Shown piece by piece: positions 44,251 to 53,206 of a stretch of 64,000 nt of DNA (the first letter of the stretch is position 1; every line of letters starts with the position of its first letter). The DNA lies in NCBI GenBank assembly GCA_965216225.1, contig CBDCFF010000031.1:1-64000 (forward strand), in the 5' to 3' direction. This stretch comes from 3107 sp965216225 (GTDB taxonomy: Bacteria > Pseudomonadota > Alphaproteobacteria > Rhodobacterales > Rhodobacteraceae). A program made the translations under genes and the position numbers. The notes under the pieces are model-generated. The model was not told the origin of the DNA, ran no database searches, and saw only the letters and a program-made list of their open reading frames with translations.

Positions 44251-45401
44251 GTGAAATAGTCGCGCAACATGCGCGTGTAGATCGTCTTCAACTGATGAAT
44301 CTGCGCAATATCCACATATTCATCGACCTGGTGCATGGTCTTGCCCACAAGGCCGAATTCGACCACCGGGCAGTGATCCCTGACGAAACGGGCATCCGAG
44401 GTGCCGCCGGAGGTCGAAAGCTCCGGCATTCTGCCGGTTTCGGCCCGCACCGCACCGGAGACAAGTTCGGACAGCGCGCCGGGCGGGGTCAGAAAACTTT
44501 CGCCAGAGACCCTGGTGGTCATGGCGATGCGGACGCTGAACGCCGCCGCGACGCGATCCGCCTCTGCCTGCATCCAGCCGGTCAGGCCGGCGGAACAATG
44601 TGCGTCACTGAAGCGGATATTCACCACGGAACGGCATTGCGCGGGGATCACGTTATTCGCCGGGTTCCCGGTGTCGATGGAAGTCACGGCCAGTGTCGAT
44701 GGGTCGAAATTCCTCGTACCTTGATCCAGCGTGCATGAGGCCAGCCGGTCCATCAGACGGGCCATGGCAGACAGCGGGTTCCTGGCGCGATGCGGATAGG
44801 CGGAATGGCCCTGCACGCCCGTCACCGTGAAACAGGCGGTCATCGAGCCGCGCCGCCCGATCTTGATCACGTCGCCGATGTGTTCGCGGCAGGTCGGCTC
44901 GCCCACCAGACAGACGCTCATCGCGTCGCCCTGCATTGCCATCCAGTCCAGAAGGGCGGCGGTGCCATTATCGGCGGCGCCTTCCTCGTCACCCGTGATG
45001 GCAAGGATAATGGCCCCGTCGTCGGGCGGCGTCCGGCGGACGAAATCCGCGGCGGCGGCGGCAAAGGCGGCAACACCCGATTTCATGTCGGCCGCGCCCC
45101 GCCCCCAAAGCCTGCCGTCTTTCTGCTCTGCCCCGAAGGGATCGACCGTCCAGTCGGCCTTGTCCCCCACTGGCACGACATCCGTGTGGCCGTTGAAGCC
45201 GAAGGTCCGGGCATGGCCCCTGTCACCCCAGCGGGCAAAGAGGTTCGGCACACCGCTCTGGTCCACCCTCGTGCAGGCAAAGCCCGCCGACGACAACAGC
45301 GATTGCAACAGCGAGAGCGCGCCGCCCTCTTCCGGCGTGACCGAGGGGCAGCGGATCAGATCGGCCGTCAGGCGCACGGGATCAACGGATGCGGTCATCA
45401 A
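44247..45401 (-). CDS. dapE: Succinyl-diaminopimelate desuccinylase
   Basis: 384 residues. M20 zinc peptidase of the lysine/diaminopimelate pathway. Metal ligands are in FGFNGHTDVVP, GRGAADMKSG and TGDEEGAA, and the late histidine is in GLVGKTMHQVDEY. The start may be one codon later (MTASVDP). First gene in the coupled set dapE, small ORF, rnr; 7 bp downstream of gcrA. Confidence 0.95.
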   Translation of the reverse strand: MMTASVDPVRLTADLIRCPSVTPEEGGALSLLQSLLSSAGFACTRVDQSGVPNLFARWGDRGHARTFGFNGHTDVVPVGDKADWTVDPFGAEQKDGRLWGRGAADMKSGVAAFAAAAADFVRRTPPDDGAIILAITGDEEGAADNGTAALLDWMAMQGDAMSVCLVGEPTCREHIGDVIKIGRRGSMTACFTVTGVQGHSAYPHRARNPLSAMARLMDRLASCTLDQGTRNFDPSTLAVTSIDTGNPANNVIPAQCRSVVNIRFSDAHCSAGLTGWMQAEADRVAAAFSVRIAMTTRVSGESFLTPPGALSELVSGAVRAETGRMPELSTSGGTSDARFVRDHCPVVEFGLVGKTMHQVDEYVDIAQIHQLKTIYTRMLRDYFT

Positions 45402-45408
45402 ACCGGGA

Positions 45409-45954
45409 TCATCGCCGACGGTCGCGGCGCGTGGACATCGGCTGAAACGCGACGCTCACATGGGCCTGACAATAGGGTTTGCCGGGCAGCACCGCAAGGC
45501 CGCAGAACCAGAACTCATCCGTCGCGGGGTCGCCGATCGGCCATTTGCAGGTGCGCTCGGTCAATTGCATCAGCTTCAGCTTTCTGGCCTTCTTTTCCAC
45601 CTCGCGCACGGAGGCGAGCGCCTCGGGGCTGATCTCGTTGGCGGAGGGTTGCGGCGGCAGCGGCTGGCCTGCGGGCACGATCGGCTTGCGCAGCGGCACG
45701 ATGGCCACCGCCGCCGGGGCAGGCTCTGCCGGTCTGGCGATTCTGGCCCCGGCGGCGGCGGGTTTGGCGGCCTTTTCCTTCGCCCCCGGTTTCGGCGCGC
45801 CGCCGGTGGCGCGGTTCGACAGACCCAGACGATGCACCTTGCCGATCACCGCGTTGCGGGTGACACCGCCCAGTTCCTTGGCGATCTGGCTGGCGGACTG
45901 GCCTTCGGCCCACATTTTCGTCAGCGTCTCGACACGCTCGTCGGTCCAGGACAT
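45409..45954 (-). CDS. gcrA: GcrA cell-cycle regulator
   Basis: 181 residues. The N-terminal helix-turn-helix (MSWTDERVETLTKMWAEGQS, then ASQIAKELGG and NAVIGKVHRLGLS) and the C-terminal sigma-70-binding part (CKWPIGDPATDEFWFCG, PYCQAH) are both present. GcrA activates transcription at methylated GANTC sites and is restricted to Alphaproteobacteria. The linker is Ala/Pro-rich. Confidence 0.95.
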   Translation of the reverse strand: MSWTDERVETLTKMWAEGQSASQIAKELGGVTRNAVIGKVHRLGLSNRATGGAPKPGAKEKAAKPAAAGARIARPAEPAPAAVAIVPLRKPIVPAGQPLPPQPSANEISPEALASVREVEKKARKLKLMQLTERTCKWPIGDPATDEFWFCGLAVLPGKPYCQAHVSVAFQPMSTRRDRRR

Positions 45955-46084
45955 GAGGTTTCCTTACCTGAAAGCGGCGATCCCGGCGGAGAATTCCGCG
46001 ATCCTGTCAGAGCCGCATGGAAAATTCGGTTCGCCCCATTCTAGTCATGGAAAGAAAGGATACAAGAACCCCCGGACCGAGGCG

Positions 46085-46645
46085 ATGAAAAAAACTGCAT
46101 ACGGGGACTTCCAGACCACGAACGCCATTGCAGCCGCCTTTCCGAAATGGATGAGAACCGCCAACTGGCTGGGGCTTTTCACCCTTGCCCGGCGCGAGGT
46201 GCAGTGCTTTCTGGCGGTCTGGACACAGACCCTGCTGGCGCCGCTGGTCACTGCCGGGCTGTTCCTGGCGATCTTCACGCTGGCCATCGGGCGGCAGCGG
46301 GCGGATGTGATGGGTGTGCCGTTTGTCCAGTTCCTGCTGCCCGGCATCCTGATGATGACGGTGATCCAGAACGCCTTTGCCAATACCTCTTCTTCCATCG
46401 TCATTGCCAAGGTGCAGGGCAATATCGTCGATACGCTGATGTCGCCCCTGTCGGCCGGGGAACTGGTGCTGGGCTATGTGGCGGGCGGTGTGCTGCGCGG
46501 AGCGATGGTTGCGGGCGGCGCCTGGACGATGGCGATGCTGGTGCCGGGGGGCGGCGTTTCGCATCCGCTCTGGGTGTTCCATCCCGGACGATCAGATAGA
46601 CCCTCGCCGCTCTGGCCTGTTCATGGCAAGATCAATCCTGCGTGA
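46085..46645 (+). pseudogene. ABC-2 type transporter permease, 3' truncated
   Basis: From ATG 46085 the frame encodes a normal ABC-2 permease start: LGLFTLARREVQCFLAVWTQ, TLLAPLVTAGLFLAIFTLAI, then FVQFLLPGILMMTVIQNAFA and ELVLGYVAGGVLRGAMVAGG. After HPLWVF (about 46580) homology stops. Some 80 C-terminal residues are replaced by IS-junction sequence before the IS481 element. Probably the membrane half of a drug/lipid exporter, now inactive. Confidence 0.85.
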
Positions 46646-47633
46646 GATTCGGGACGGAGGCAAGACATGCTGATTTCTTTGCACAAGCAGGCGACGACGA
46701 CGCCGAAGATCAGGGCCGCAATCCAGGCGAGCAAAGAGCCCGCGTGGATCGTGGCCGAGCGCTACGGCATCTCGGAGCAGACCGTCTGAAAGTGGCGCAA
46801 GCGCGATACCGTCCACGACCGGAGCCACACGGCGCACAGGTTGCAGACCACGCTGACACCGGCGCAGGAGGCCGTGGCGGTCTCGCTGAGGAAGACGCTG
46901 CTGCTGCCGCTCGACGACCTGCTCGCCGTGGTCCGCGAGTTTCTCAACCCGAACGTCTCGCGCTCCGGGCTGGATCGATGCCTGCGTCGGCATGGGGTCG
47001 GCTCCCTCCGTGACCTGAAGCCGAAGGTGGCGAAGCCCGCGCACAAGCCTTTCAAGGCATACGAGCCCGGCTACATCCACATCGACGTGAAATACCTGCC
47101 GCAGATGGCCGATGAGGAGAAGCGCCGGTATCTGTTCGTCGCGATCGCCCGCGCCACCCGCTGGGTCTTCGTGCGCATCCATCCGGCGAAGACTGCGGCC
47201 AACGCCCGCCGGTTCCTGCGCGATCTGGAGCGCGCCGCCCCGATGCGGATCACCCGCGTGCTGACGGACAATGGCAAGGAGTTCACCGACAGGCTCTTCG
47301 GCCTTCGCCGCTGCGCCGCGACCGGCAATCATGAGTTCGACCGCCTCTGCGCCGGGTTCGGGATCGAGCATCGCCTGGCCCCACCTCAGCGGCCGCAGAC
47401 CAACGGCATGGTCGAGCGGTTCAACGGTCGGATCGAGGACGTGCTCCAGAGCCACCGTTTCCGCAGCGGCGAGAACCTCGAACAGACGCTTCTCCGCTAC
47501 GTCCGCCTCTACAACGGCCATCTGCCGCAATCCGTTCTGAAAGGCCGCACGCCAATCGATGCGCTCAAGGACTGGCATCGAGAAAAGCCCGAACTCTTCA
47601 GAAAGCAGCCATACAATCACACGGGATGTGACA
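46639..47633 (+). mobile_element. IS481-family element (copy A)
   Basis: The right end GGGATGTGACA (to 47633) matches, inverted, the TGTCACATCCC end of the other copy at 57320. The left end is taken at TGCGTGAGATTCGGG (46639) by alignment with the other end of copy B. No target duplication is evident, as the left flank is rearranged. Confidence 0.7.
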
Positions 47634-47638
47634 CATAA
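46667..47638 (+). pseudogene. IS481-family transposase with an in-frame stop
   Basis: Starts MLISLHKQATTTPKIRAAIQ. Codon 41 is TGA (46787-46789), where the relative at 57-58 kb has a Tyr codon (TVYKWR). Downstream the frame is open: GYIHIDVKYLPQMAD, VLTDNGKEFTDR, PQTNGMVERFNGRIED, stop at 47638. The DDE core is otherwise intact; translation from an internal start at about 46841 would lack the helix-turn-helix. Confidence 0.85.
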
Positions 47639-47676
47639 GGAAGTGATTCCGCAAGACAAGGAGCTCTTTCCGGCCT

Positions 47677-49053
47677 GAGTTATAGCCGAAAGTTGGTGAT
47701 GGCCCTGATGGGCGGCATATCATGGCGTTGTTCACGCGCCGCAATTCTCAGCAGAGAAAAGGATATGCCACATGACGAAGTCTACCATCACGCCGTTGCC
47801 CGGTCCATCGGGATTTTCGTCTGACCCGCTGACCGACATCCTGCAAACCGGCGCGCGCCAACTGCTCAAACAGGCGGTGGAAGCGGAATTGGCCACACTC
47901 CTCGCCGCCCATGCCCGCGAGGTGACGGACGACGGCCGTGCGCGGCTGGTGCGCCATGGTCATCTGCCCGAGCGCGAGGTCATGACCGGCATCGGCCCGG
48001 TACCAGTGAAGGTGCCGCGGATGCGGGACCGGGGCAATGTGGACGAAAAGATCCGTTTCGCCTCGTCGATCTTGCCGCCTTGGCTGCGCAAGACCAGATC
48101 GATTGAGGAACTGCTGCCGTGGCTCTACCTTAAGGGCATTTCCACGGGCGACTTCCAGGAGGCTCTTGGGGCGCTGTTGGGGCCGAACGCGGCAGGGCTT
48201 TCATCGAGCACCATCTCGCGATTGAAAGCGGACTGGGGGGCGGAGTATGAACGCTGGCAGCGCCGCGATCTCAGCGCCCGGCGTTTCGTCTATGTCTGGG
48301 CCGATGGTGTCTATTTCCAACCGCGTATGGAAGAGCAGAAACAATGCGTTCTGGTGCTGATCGGCGCGGATGAGTGGGGCCGCAAGGAGGTTCTGGGCCT
48401 CACCGACGGCTACCGTGAAAGCACGCAGAGTTGGCGCGAGTTGCTGCTCGATCTCAAGCGTCGCGGGCTGTCCCACGCCCCCGATCTGGCCATTGGCGAC
48501 GGTGCCTTGGGGTTCTGGGCGGCGCTGCGCGAAGTCTTCGGCAGCACCCGGGAACAACGGTGTTGGGTTCACAAGACCGGAAACGTTCTCAATGCCATGC
48601 CCAAATCGGTGCAGGCCAAAGCCAAAGGCCACCTGCATGATATCCGGCAGGCGGAAACGAAGACCGAAGCCGGGGCCGCCTTCGATTTCTTCGTGGAAAC
48701 CTGTGGCGCGAAATATGACAAGGCGGTTGGGAAACTGACCAAAGACCGGGCTGTGCTGCTCTCCTTCTACGGCTTCCCTGCTGAGCACTGGAAGCACATC
48801 CGAACCACGAACCCGATCGAGAGCACCTTCGCCACCGTCCGCCACCGCACCGGCAAAACCAAAGGCTGCCTGAGCCGCAAGACCGGGTTGGCCATGGCAT
48901 TCAAGCTGATGATGTCAGCGCAGGCCAAGTGGCGAAAGCTCGACGGCGCCAACCGCATGCCAGAGATCATTGAAGGGGTTGAGTTCAGAGACGGGATCAA
49001 GCAAATTCACCACGCCGCCTGATCACACCATCACCAACTTTCGGGCATAGCTC
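47677..49053 (+). mobile_element. Intact IS256-family element
   Basis: 1,377 bp. The left end GAGTTATAGCCGAAAGTTGG at 47677 and the right end CCAACTTTCGGGCATAGCTC to 49053 are inverted with two differences. A perfect 9-bp target duplication, TTCCGGCCT, lies at 47668-47676 and 49054-49062. It separates the IS481 end from the upstream region of the NERD gene. Confidence 0.96.
47772..49022 (+). CDS. IS256-family (mutator-type) transposase
   Basis: 416 residues, uninterrupted. N-terminal zinc-ribbon-like region, then the DDE core: YVWADGVYFQPRMEEQKQCV, LAIGDGALGFWAALREVFG, and the C-terminal TTNPIESTFATVRHRTGKTK carrying the glutamate. The only complete copy in the window. It could act in trans on the two IS110-interrupted copies, whose ends are the same. 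Confidence 0.96.
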   Translation: MTKSTITPLPGPSGFSSDPLTDILQTGARQLLKQAVEAELATLLAAHAREVTDDGRARLVRHGHLPEREVMTGIGPVPVKVPRMRDRGNVDEKIRFASSILPPWLRKTRSIEELLPWLYLKGISTGDFQEALGALLGPNAAGLSSSTISRLKADWGAEYERWQRRDLSARRFVYVWADGVYFQPRMEEQKQCVLVLIGADEWGRKEVLGLTDGYRESTQSWRELLLDLKRRGLSHAPDLAIGDGALGFWAALREVFGSTREQRCWVHKTGNVLNAMPKSVQAKAKGHLHDIRQAETKTEAGAAFDFFVETCGAKYDKAVGKLTKDRAVLLSFYGFPAEHWKHIRTTNPIESTFATVRHRTGKTKGCLSRKTGLAMAFKLMMSAQAKWRKLDGANRMPEIIEGVEFRDGIKQIHHAA

Positions 49054-49091
49054 TTCCGGCCTTCCGGGAATTCGCCTTACAGGAGGAAACG

Positions 49092-49823
49092 ATGAACAGT
49101 CTGGGACGATTGCTCTGGTCCGTTTTCCAGGCACCGGTCAAGGGAGCATTGGGTGAGACGGCGGTGAAGGCAGGAGCGGTGTTGACCTTGCCGTCGTCAG
49201 TATACCGGCGATATCACGACGTGACGCTACCGACAATGAGCGGCACTGCGCAGATCGACCATGTATTCGTATCGGTGTTCGGAGTTTTTGTGGTGGAAAC
49301 GAAGAACATGGCGGGATGGATATACGGGAGTGAGAGAGACCGGGAATGGACCCAGGTGTTTCCCGGCGGGCGAAAATACAAGTTCCAGAACCCGCTTCGA
49401 CAGAACTACGGGCATGTGAGGGCAATGGAGGATGCCCTGGCAGGAATCCGGTTGCCGAGGGGGGCGGTGAAATCAGTTGTCGTGTTCGTGGGCAAGACGA
49501 AATTGAAGCGGGAAATGCCGGGCAATGTAACCGCGGGTTTCGGCGCAGCCCGATATGTGCGCTCGTTCGGAACCCGGATATTGACTGAAGGGCAGGTTAC
49601 GGAAATTTGCGCAGTGATCGAATCGAGGCGGATGAAGCCATCGTGGGGAACAGATCGGCAGCATGTCGGGAACGCAAGGCGCAGAAACACGTCAGCCCCG
49701 CGGAAGTGTCCGCGGTGCGGTCGGAAGATGGTGCTGCGAACGGCGCGAAAGGGGCCGGGCGAAGGCAGGCAGTTCTGGGGGTGTGAGGGCTTTCCCGCGT
49801 GCCGGATGGTGCAAAAGGTCTGA
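49092..49823 (+). CDS. NERD-domain protein with C4 zinc finger
   Basis: 243 residues with a good ribbon of AGGAGGAAA before ATG 49092. The NERD (nuclease-related) domain shows GALGETAVKAG, QIDHVFVSVFGVFVVETKN and YKFQNPLRQNYGHV. The C-terminus is a topoisomerase-type zinc finger (CPRCGRKMVLRTARKG, then FWGCEGFPACR). Probably a DNA-processing or stress-related enzyme; substrate unknown. The IS256 insertion lies just 38 bp upstream and may have replaced its promoter. Confidence 0.88.
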   Translation: MNSLGRLLWSVFQAPVKGALGETAVKAGAVLTLPSSVYRRYHDVTLPTMSGTAQIDHVFVSVFGVFVVETKNMAGWIYGSERDREWTQVFPGGRKYKFQNPLRQNYGHVRAMEDALAGIRLPRGAVKSVVVFVGKTKLKREMPGNVTAGFGAARYVRSFGTRILTEGQVTEICAVIESRRMKPSWGTDRQHVGNARRRNTSAPRKCPRCGRKMVLRTARKGPGEGRQFWGCEGFPACRMVQKV

Positions 49824-49889
49824 CATTGGGCGAAACTTGCAGGGCCGTGGTATGAGCGTACCTCACACCGGGCAGAAAAGGAACAGCCG

Positions 49890-50030
49890 ATGACACTCCG
49901 GATCATTGCGCCGATGCTGTTCATGGTGAGCGCTTCTGTTGCCTCGGCGGCTGCTTTCAATACGGGGGTCGCAGCGTGTGATCGCGGTGACTGTGCCGCC
50001 GCACTGGTGACATCCCATCGCCGGGAGTGA
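49890..50030 (+). pseudogene. N-terminal piece of a secreted Sel1-like protein
   Basis: A signal peptide (LRIIAPMLFMVSASVASAAA) is followed by FNTGVAACDRGDCAAAL, the usual first turn of a Sel1/TPR-type repeat. The frame ends at TGA 50028-50030 inside sequence derived from an IS5 element. Everything after about 35 residues is therefore lost. Confidence 0.55.
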
Positions 50031-50076
50031 ACCGGATTCAGACCGGACTGGCGAGGTAAATCGAGGCCCCCGGATG
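49998..50076. mobile_element. Deletion remnant of an IS5-family element
   Basis: 49998-50027 equals the interior of the degenerate IS5 at 53526-53555 (CCGCACTGGTGACATCCCAT and onward). It joins directly to 50024-50070, which equals the outer end at 54272-54320 (GGGAGTGAACCGGATTCAGA). Almost the whole transposase has been deleted between the two. Confidence 0.65.
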
Positions 50077-50267
50077 GTTAACGTGACAACTCCTTGAAAC
50101 AACAAATCGCCAATACGTTGAAAGCGATGATCTGCATGATTGTTACTATAGCAACACTACTGTTGACTATGCACCGTTATATATGAAATTATCCCGATAT
50201 GATCCGACCGTTCCGGCAAATGTGAGGTCCTGGTGCTGTCGTCCTGCAACATCAGAAGGAAAGCGTA
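50077..50267 (+). promoter_or_regulatory. AT-rich upstream region of the DUF3604 gene
   Basis: A clearly AT-rich patch in a GC-rich setting. TTGACT at 50163-50168 is followed 18 bp later by AATTAT (50187-50192), a possible promoter. The gene has AAGGAAA shortly before its ATG. Confidence 0.35.
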
Positions 50268-52592
50268 ATGAAGACACCAAACAAATTCGGAATTGTTCCT
50301 CGTGAACTGGTTGGTGCGGGCAGTCCATCGGTTCGCCCCGGGCAAGACCCGGCACTATACGGCACTGCAACACTCAGCCCGGCAAAACCGGTTGAAGTGC
50401 GTGGATTTCACACCGAAACCGTGACATACAAGGTTGGCCGTCTGGGCTTGGATGACACGGGCGCCATTCGTATTGCCCTGCGCATGGTTTCGGACAGTGG
50501 CCGGCCTCAATTCACCGACCCGACCGCGCCGAATTACGTGACCGCCCGCTCAAACGGAGAAGGAACGCTGGTGCTTTCCTATGCCAAAATGGGCGGCGCC
50601 CGCCCATGGTTTGAGGTTCTGACAATTCAGCAACGCGGCGGCTATCTGCGTGAAGGCGAAGAGATTGCCGTCACGCTGGGCGATACCTCCAGAGGGTCTC
50701 CGGGGATGCTCGCGCAGACCTTTGTTGAAGGCGGTCGCGAATTCAGGGTTCTCGCCGATGTGCAGGCCACCGGCTATTTCATCGAAGTACCGGGCGAGCA
50801 GATGTTCGTTCCCATTGTACCCGGACCGGCACGTCTGTGGAAAGCAGTTCTGCCGACACTGCGCCGTCCGAACGAGGCGTTTACGCTGGGTCTGAAGAAC
50901 GAAGACAAATGGGGCAACCCGACTCAACAGGCCGCGGGCGCCGCGTTGCGGTTGCAGCCGTCCGTGCTGGTTGAAGGCTTGCCGGAAACCGTGTCCTATC
51001 AGCCCGAAGATCGCGCCTTGACGCTTGAAGGCTTAAAGGTCGGCCAACTTGGAGAATTGCGCATCCGGGTGTTTGAAGGTGACACTCAGGTGGCAGAAGC
51101 CGGGCCGCTTGTCATCAAAGAGGGCCCACATGCCGGTTTCTGGGGCGATCTTCATGGTCAAACCGGTGAGACAATCGGCACCAACACTGCCGAGAGCTAT
51201 TTCGATTTTGCCCGCAACAAGGCATTTCTGGATGTCACCAGCCATCAGGCCAATGATTTTCAGATCAATGAAACCTTTTGGGCCAGGCTGAACGACATGA
51301 CGGCCCGGTGGAACGAACCGGGCCGGTTTACGGTTCTGCCCGGATATGAATGGTCAGGCAACACTGCAATTGGCGGAGATCACAACGTATTCTTCCGCCA
51401 TGAAGGTCGCACGATCCGTCGCTGTTCGCACGCGCTGCTTGAAGACCGCAGCGACATGGACACCGATGCCAACACACTGACCGATCTGTTTGCCGCATTC
51501 CGCGACACGAACGAAGATGTAGTGGTCCATGCCCATGTCGGAGGGCGCTATGCCAATATTCACTATGATCATGATCCGGATATTGAAACCGCCGTCGAGG
51601 CGCATTCGGCCTGGGGCACCTTTGAATGGATTCTGACGGATGGGTTCGAACTGGGCCGTCGCGTCGGGATCGTCGCGAATTCGGACGGTCACAAGGGGCG
51701 CCCCGGCGCCAGCTATCCGGGTGATTCGCTGTTTGGCGCCTATGGTGGTCTGACCTGTTTCCTCGCAACTGAAAATACCCGTGACGGCATCATGGAGGCG
51801 CAGCGTCGTCGCCACCACTTTGCCACCACCGGCTGCCGGATGTATATGGATGTGCAGTTGACGTTTGATCAGGACAGCACCCTGTTTGAGCGAAACCCGG
51901 ACGGCAAGCCCGATACCCCGCGTCATGCCGTGCGTCAGGCGATGATGGGCGATATTGTTCAGACTTCCTCCGGCAAGGTGAAACTTGCGCTGGATGTCCG
52001 CGCAGCCAACGGGATCGAACGGATCGAGATCCGCAGCGGCAAGACCGTTCTGAAAACACTGCGCCCTTGCAGCGAGGCCGATCCGGGCAACCGCATTCGT
52101 GTCTTGTGGAGCGGCGCCGAATATCGCGGCCGTGGCCGGAACACCACCTGGAACGGGCTTTCCACCCTGTCGGATGCAGTGATCGAGCGGTTCGAAACCA
52201 TCAATCGCTGGAACCCCGATGCCCTGTTTGAACAGCGCAATTCCGGCCAAGTTTACTGGAAGACAGTCACCACCGGCAATTATATGGGTTATGATGCCTG
52301 GCTGAACGGCAACGACGGGAATCTCACGATCAGCACAAACCATGGTGAATTGACCGTCGCGCTGGCTGATGTCGGAATCGAGGACACCGTTCTTGACGCC
52401 GGCGGCCTGGAACGTGCGGTTAGGGTATTCCGTCTGCCGGATGCACCGCTGGCGCGCACTATCACCGAAGAGATCGAAATTGATCTGCATGATGATGGTG
52501 ACAACCAGATCTGGATCGGTGTCCATACCGAGGACGGGTTCCAGGGCTGGTCCAGCCCCGCCTATGTCTTTCGAAAGGAATTATATACTTGA
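50268..52592 (+). CDS. DUF3604 protein (PHP-like metal-dependent hydrolase)
   Basis: 774 residues, no signal peptide. The C-terminal two thirds carry DUF3604/PHP metal-ligand motifs: WGDLHGQTGET (near 291-301), PGYEWSGNTAIGGDHNVFF, VVHAHVGGRYANI, VEAHSAWGTFEW and VANSDGHKGRPGASYPGDS (near 468). The N-terminal third is beta-rich. The enzymatic reaction of DUF3604 proteins is not established. Ordinary codon use; IS debris on both sides. Confidence 0.85.
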   Translation: MKTPNKFGIVPRELVGAGSPSVRPGQDPALYGTATLSPAKPVEVRGFHTETVTYKVGRLGLDDTGAIRIALRMVSDSGRPQFTDPTAPNYVTARSNGEGTLVLSYAKMGGARPWFEVLTIQQRGGYLREGEEIAVTLGDTSRGSPGMLAQTFVEGGREFRVLADVQATGYFIEVPGEQMFVPIVPGPARLWKAVLPTLRRPNEAFTLGLKNEDKWGNPTQQAAGAALRLQPSVLVEGLPETVSYQPEDRALTLEGLKVGQLGELRIRVFEGDTQVAEAGPLVIKEGPHAGFWGDLHGQTGETIGTNTAESYFDFARNKAFLDVTSHQANDFQINETFWARLNDMTARWNEPGRFTVLPGYEWSGNTAIGGDHNVFFRHEGRTIRRCSHALLEDRSDMDTDANTLTDLFAAFRDTNEDVVVHAHVGGRYANIHYDHDPDIETAVEAHSAWGTFEWILTDGFELGRRVGIVANSDGHKGRPGASYPGDSLFGAYGGLTCFLATENTRDGIMEAQRRRHHFATTGCRMYMDVQLTFDQDSTLFERNPDGKPDTPRHAVRQAMMGDIVQTSSGKVKLALDVRAANGIERIEIRSGKTVLKTLRPCSEADPGNRIRVLWSGAEYRGRGRNTTWNGLSTLSDAVIERFETINRWNPDALFEQRNSGQVYWKTVTTGNYMGYDAWLNGNDGNLTISTNHGELTVALADVGIEDTVLDAGGLERAVRVFRLPDAPLARTITEEIEIDLHDDGDNQIWIGVHTEDGFQGWSSPAYVFRKELYT

Positions 52593-52664
52593 GGAACACC
52601 TGAAAACCAGCCGCTTCTGTCGTGATCTGATAGGCTTGGGGTGGCCTTGCGAGGAGTCTCGCCG

Positions 52665-53065
52665 ATGCCGAAACAGCCAGCATTTCCGGGCCTGCGTGAT
52701 GCGATGAAGAAGAAGGTCATCCGCCGGGAACGGTTCCTCGCGGAGATGGATGCGGTGGTGCCCTGGTCGCGGCTGCTCGGGCTGATCGAACCGCATTATC
52801 CCAGGCCGGGTGCGAAAGGCGACCGTCCGCCAATGCCGCTGGAGACAATGTTGCGGGTCCATTTCCTGCAGAACTGGTACGCGCTGAGTGACCCGATGGC
52901 CGAGGAGACGCTCTACGACAGCGACGCGATGCGGCGGTTCGCAGGGATCGAACTGGGCGACGACCGCATTCCGGACGAGACCACAATTCTGAACTTCCGC
53001 CATCTTCTGGAACGGCACGGGCTGACCGAGGCGATCTTTGCCGAGGTCAACGCACACCTGAGGAT
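52665..53065 (+). pseudogene. IS5-family transposase, N-terminal part only
   Basis: Starts MPKQPAFPGLRDAMKKKVIR, with RPPMPLETMLRVHFLQNWYA, then PDETTILNFRHLLERHGLTE, the IS5-group N-terminal block. Homology ends after AEVNAHL near 53060, and the catalytic part is missing. It is not the same subtype as the IS5 copies at 13 and 63 kb. Confidence 0.85.
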
Positions 53066-53206
53066 CTCTATCAATCTTGATTTTGTTGCTGATTCCAGAG
53101 CAGCATTCCCTCGACGCTGTCTGTCTTTGGGTTCTGTCGGTGTGACAGCATGATTTGCGCCCGAACCGGGCGGTTTTCCGTAATTTCGGGCGGTTTCGTC
53201 CTGTGA
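53066..53206. other. Junction sequence between two IS5 fragments
   Basis: No gene. A short stretch near 53150-53200 with GGGCGGTTT repeats is probably the terminus of the minus-strand IS5 element. Confidence 0.35.

Noticed and set aside
42734..44254. 506-codon plus-strand frame opposite rnr
   Set aside because: Low-complexity Arg/Gly/Pro composition typical of shadows. RNase R motifs are on the other strand.
47838..48225. Extra short ORFs inside the intact IS256
   Set aside because: All are shadows of the transposase gene; the same shadows recur in the other copies.
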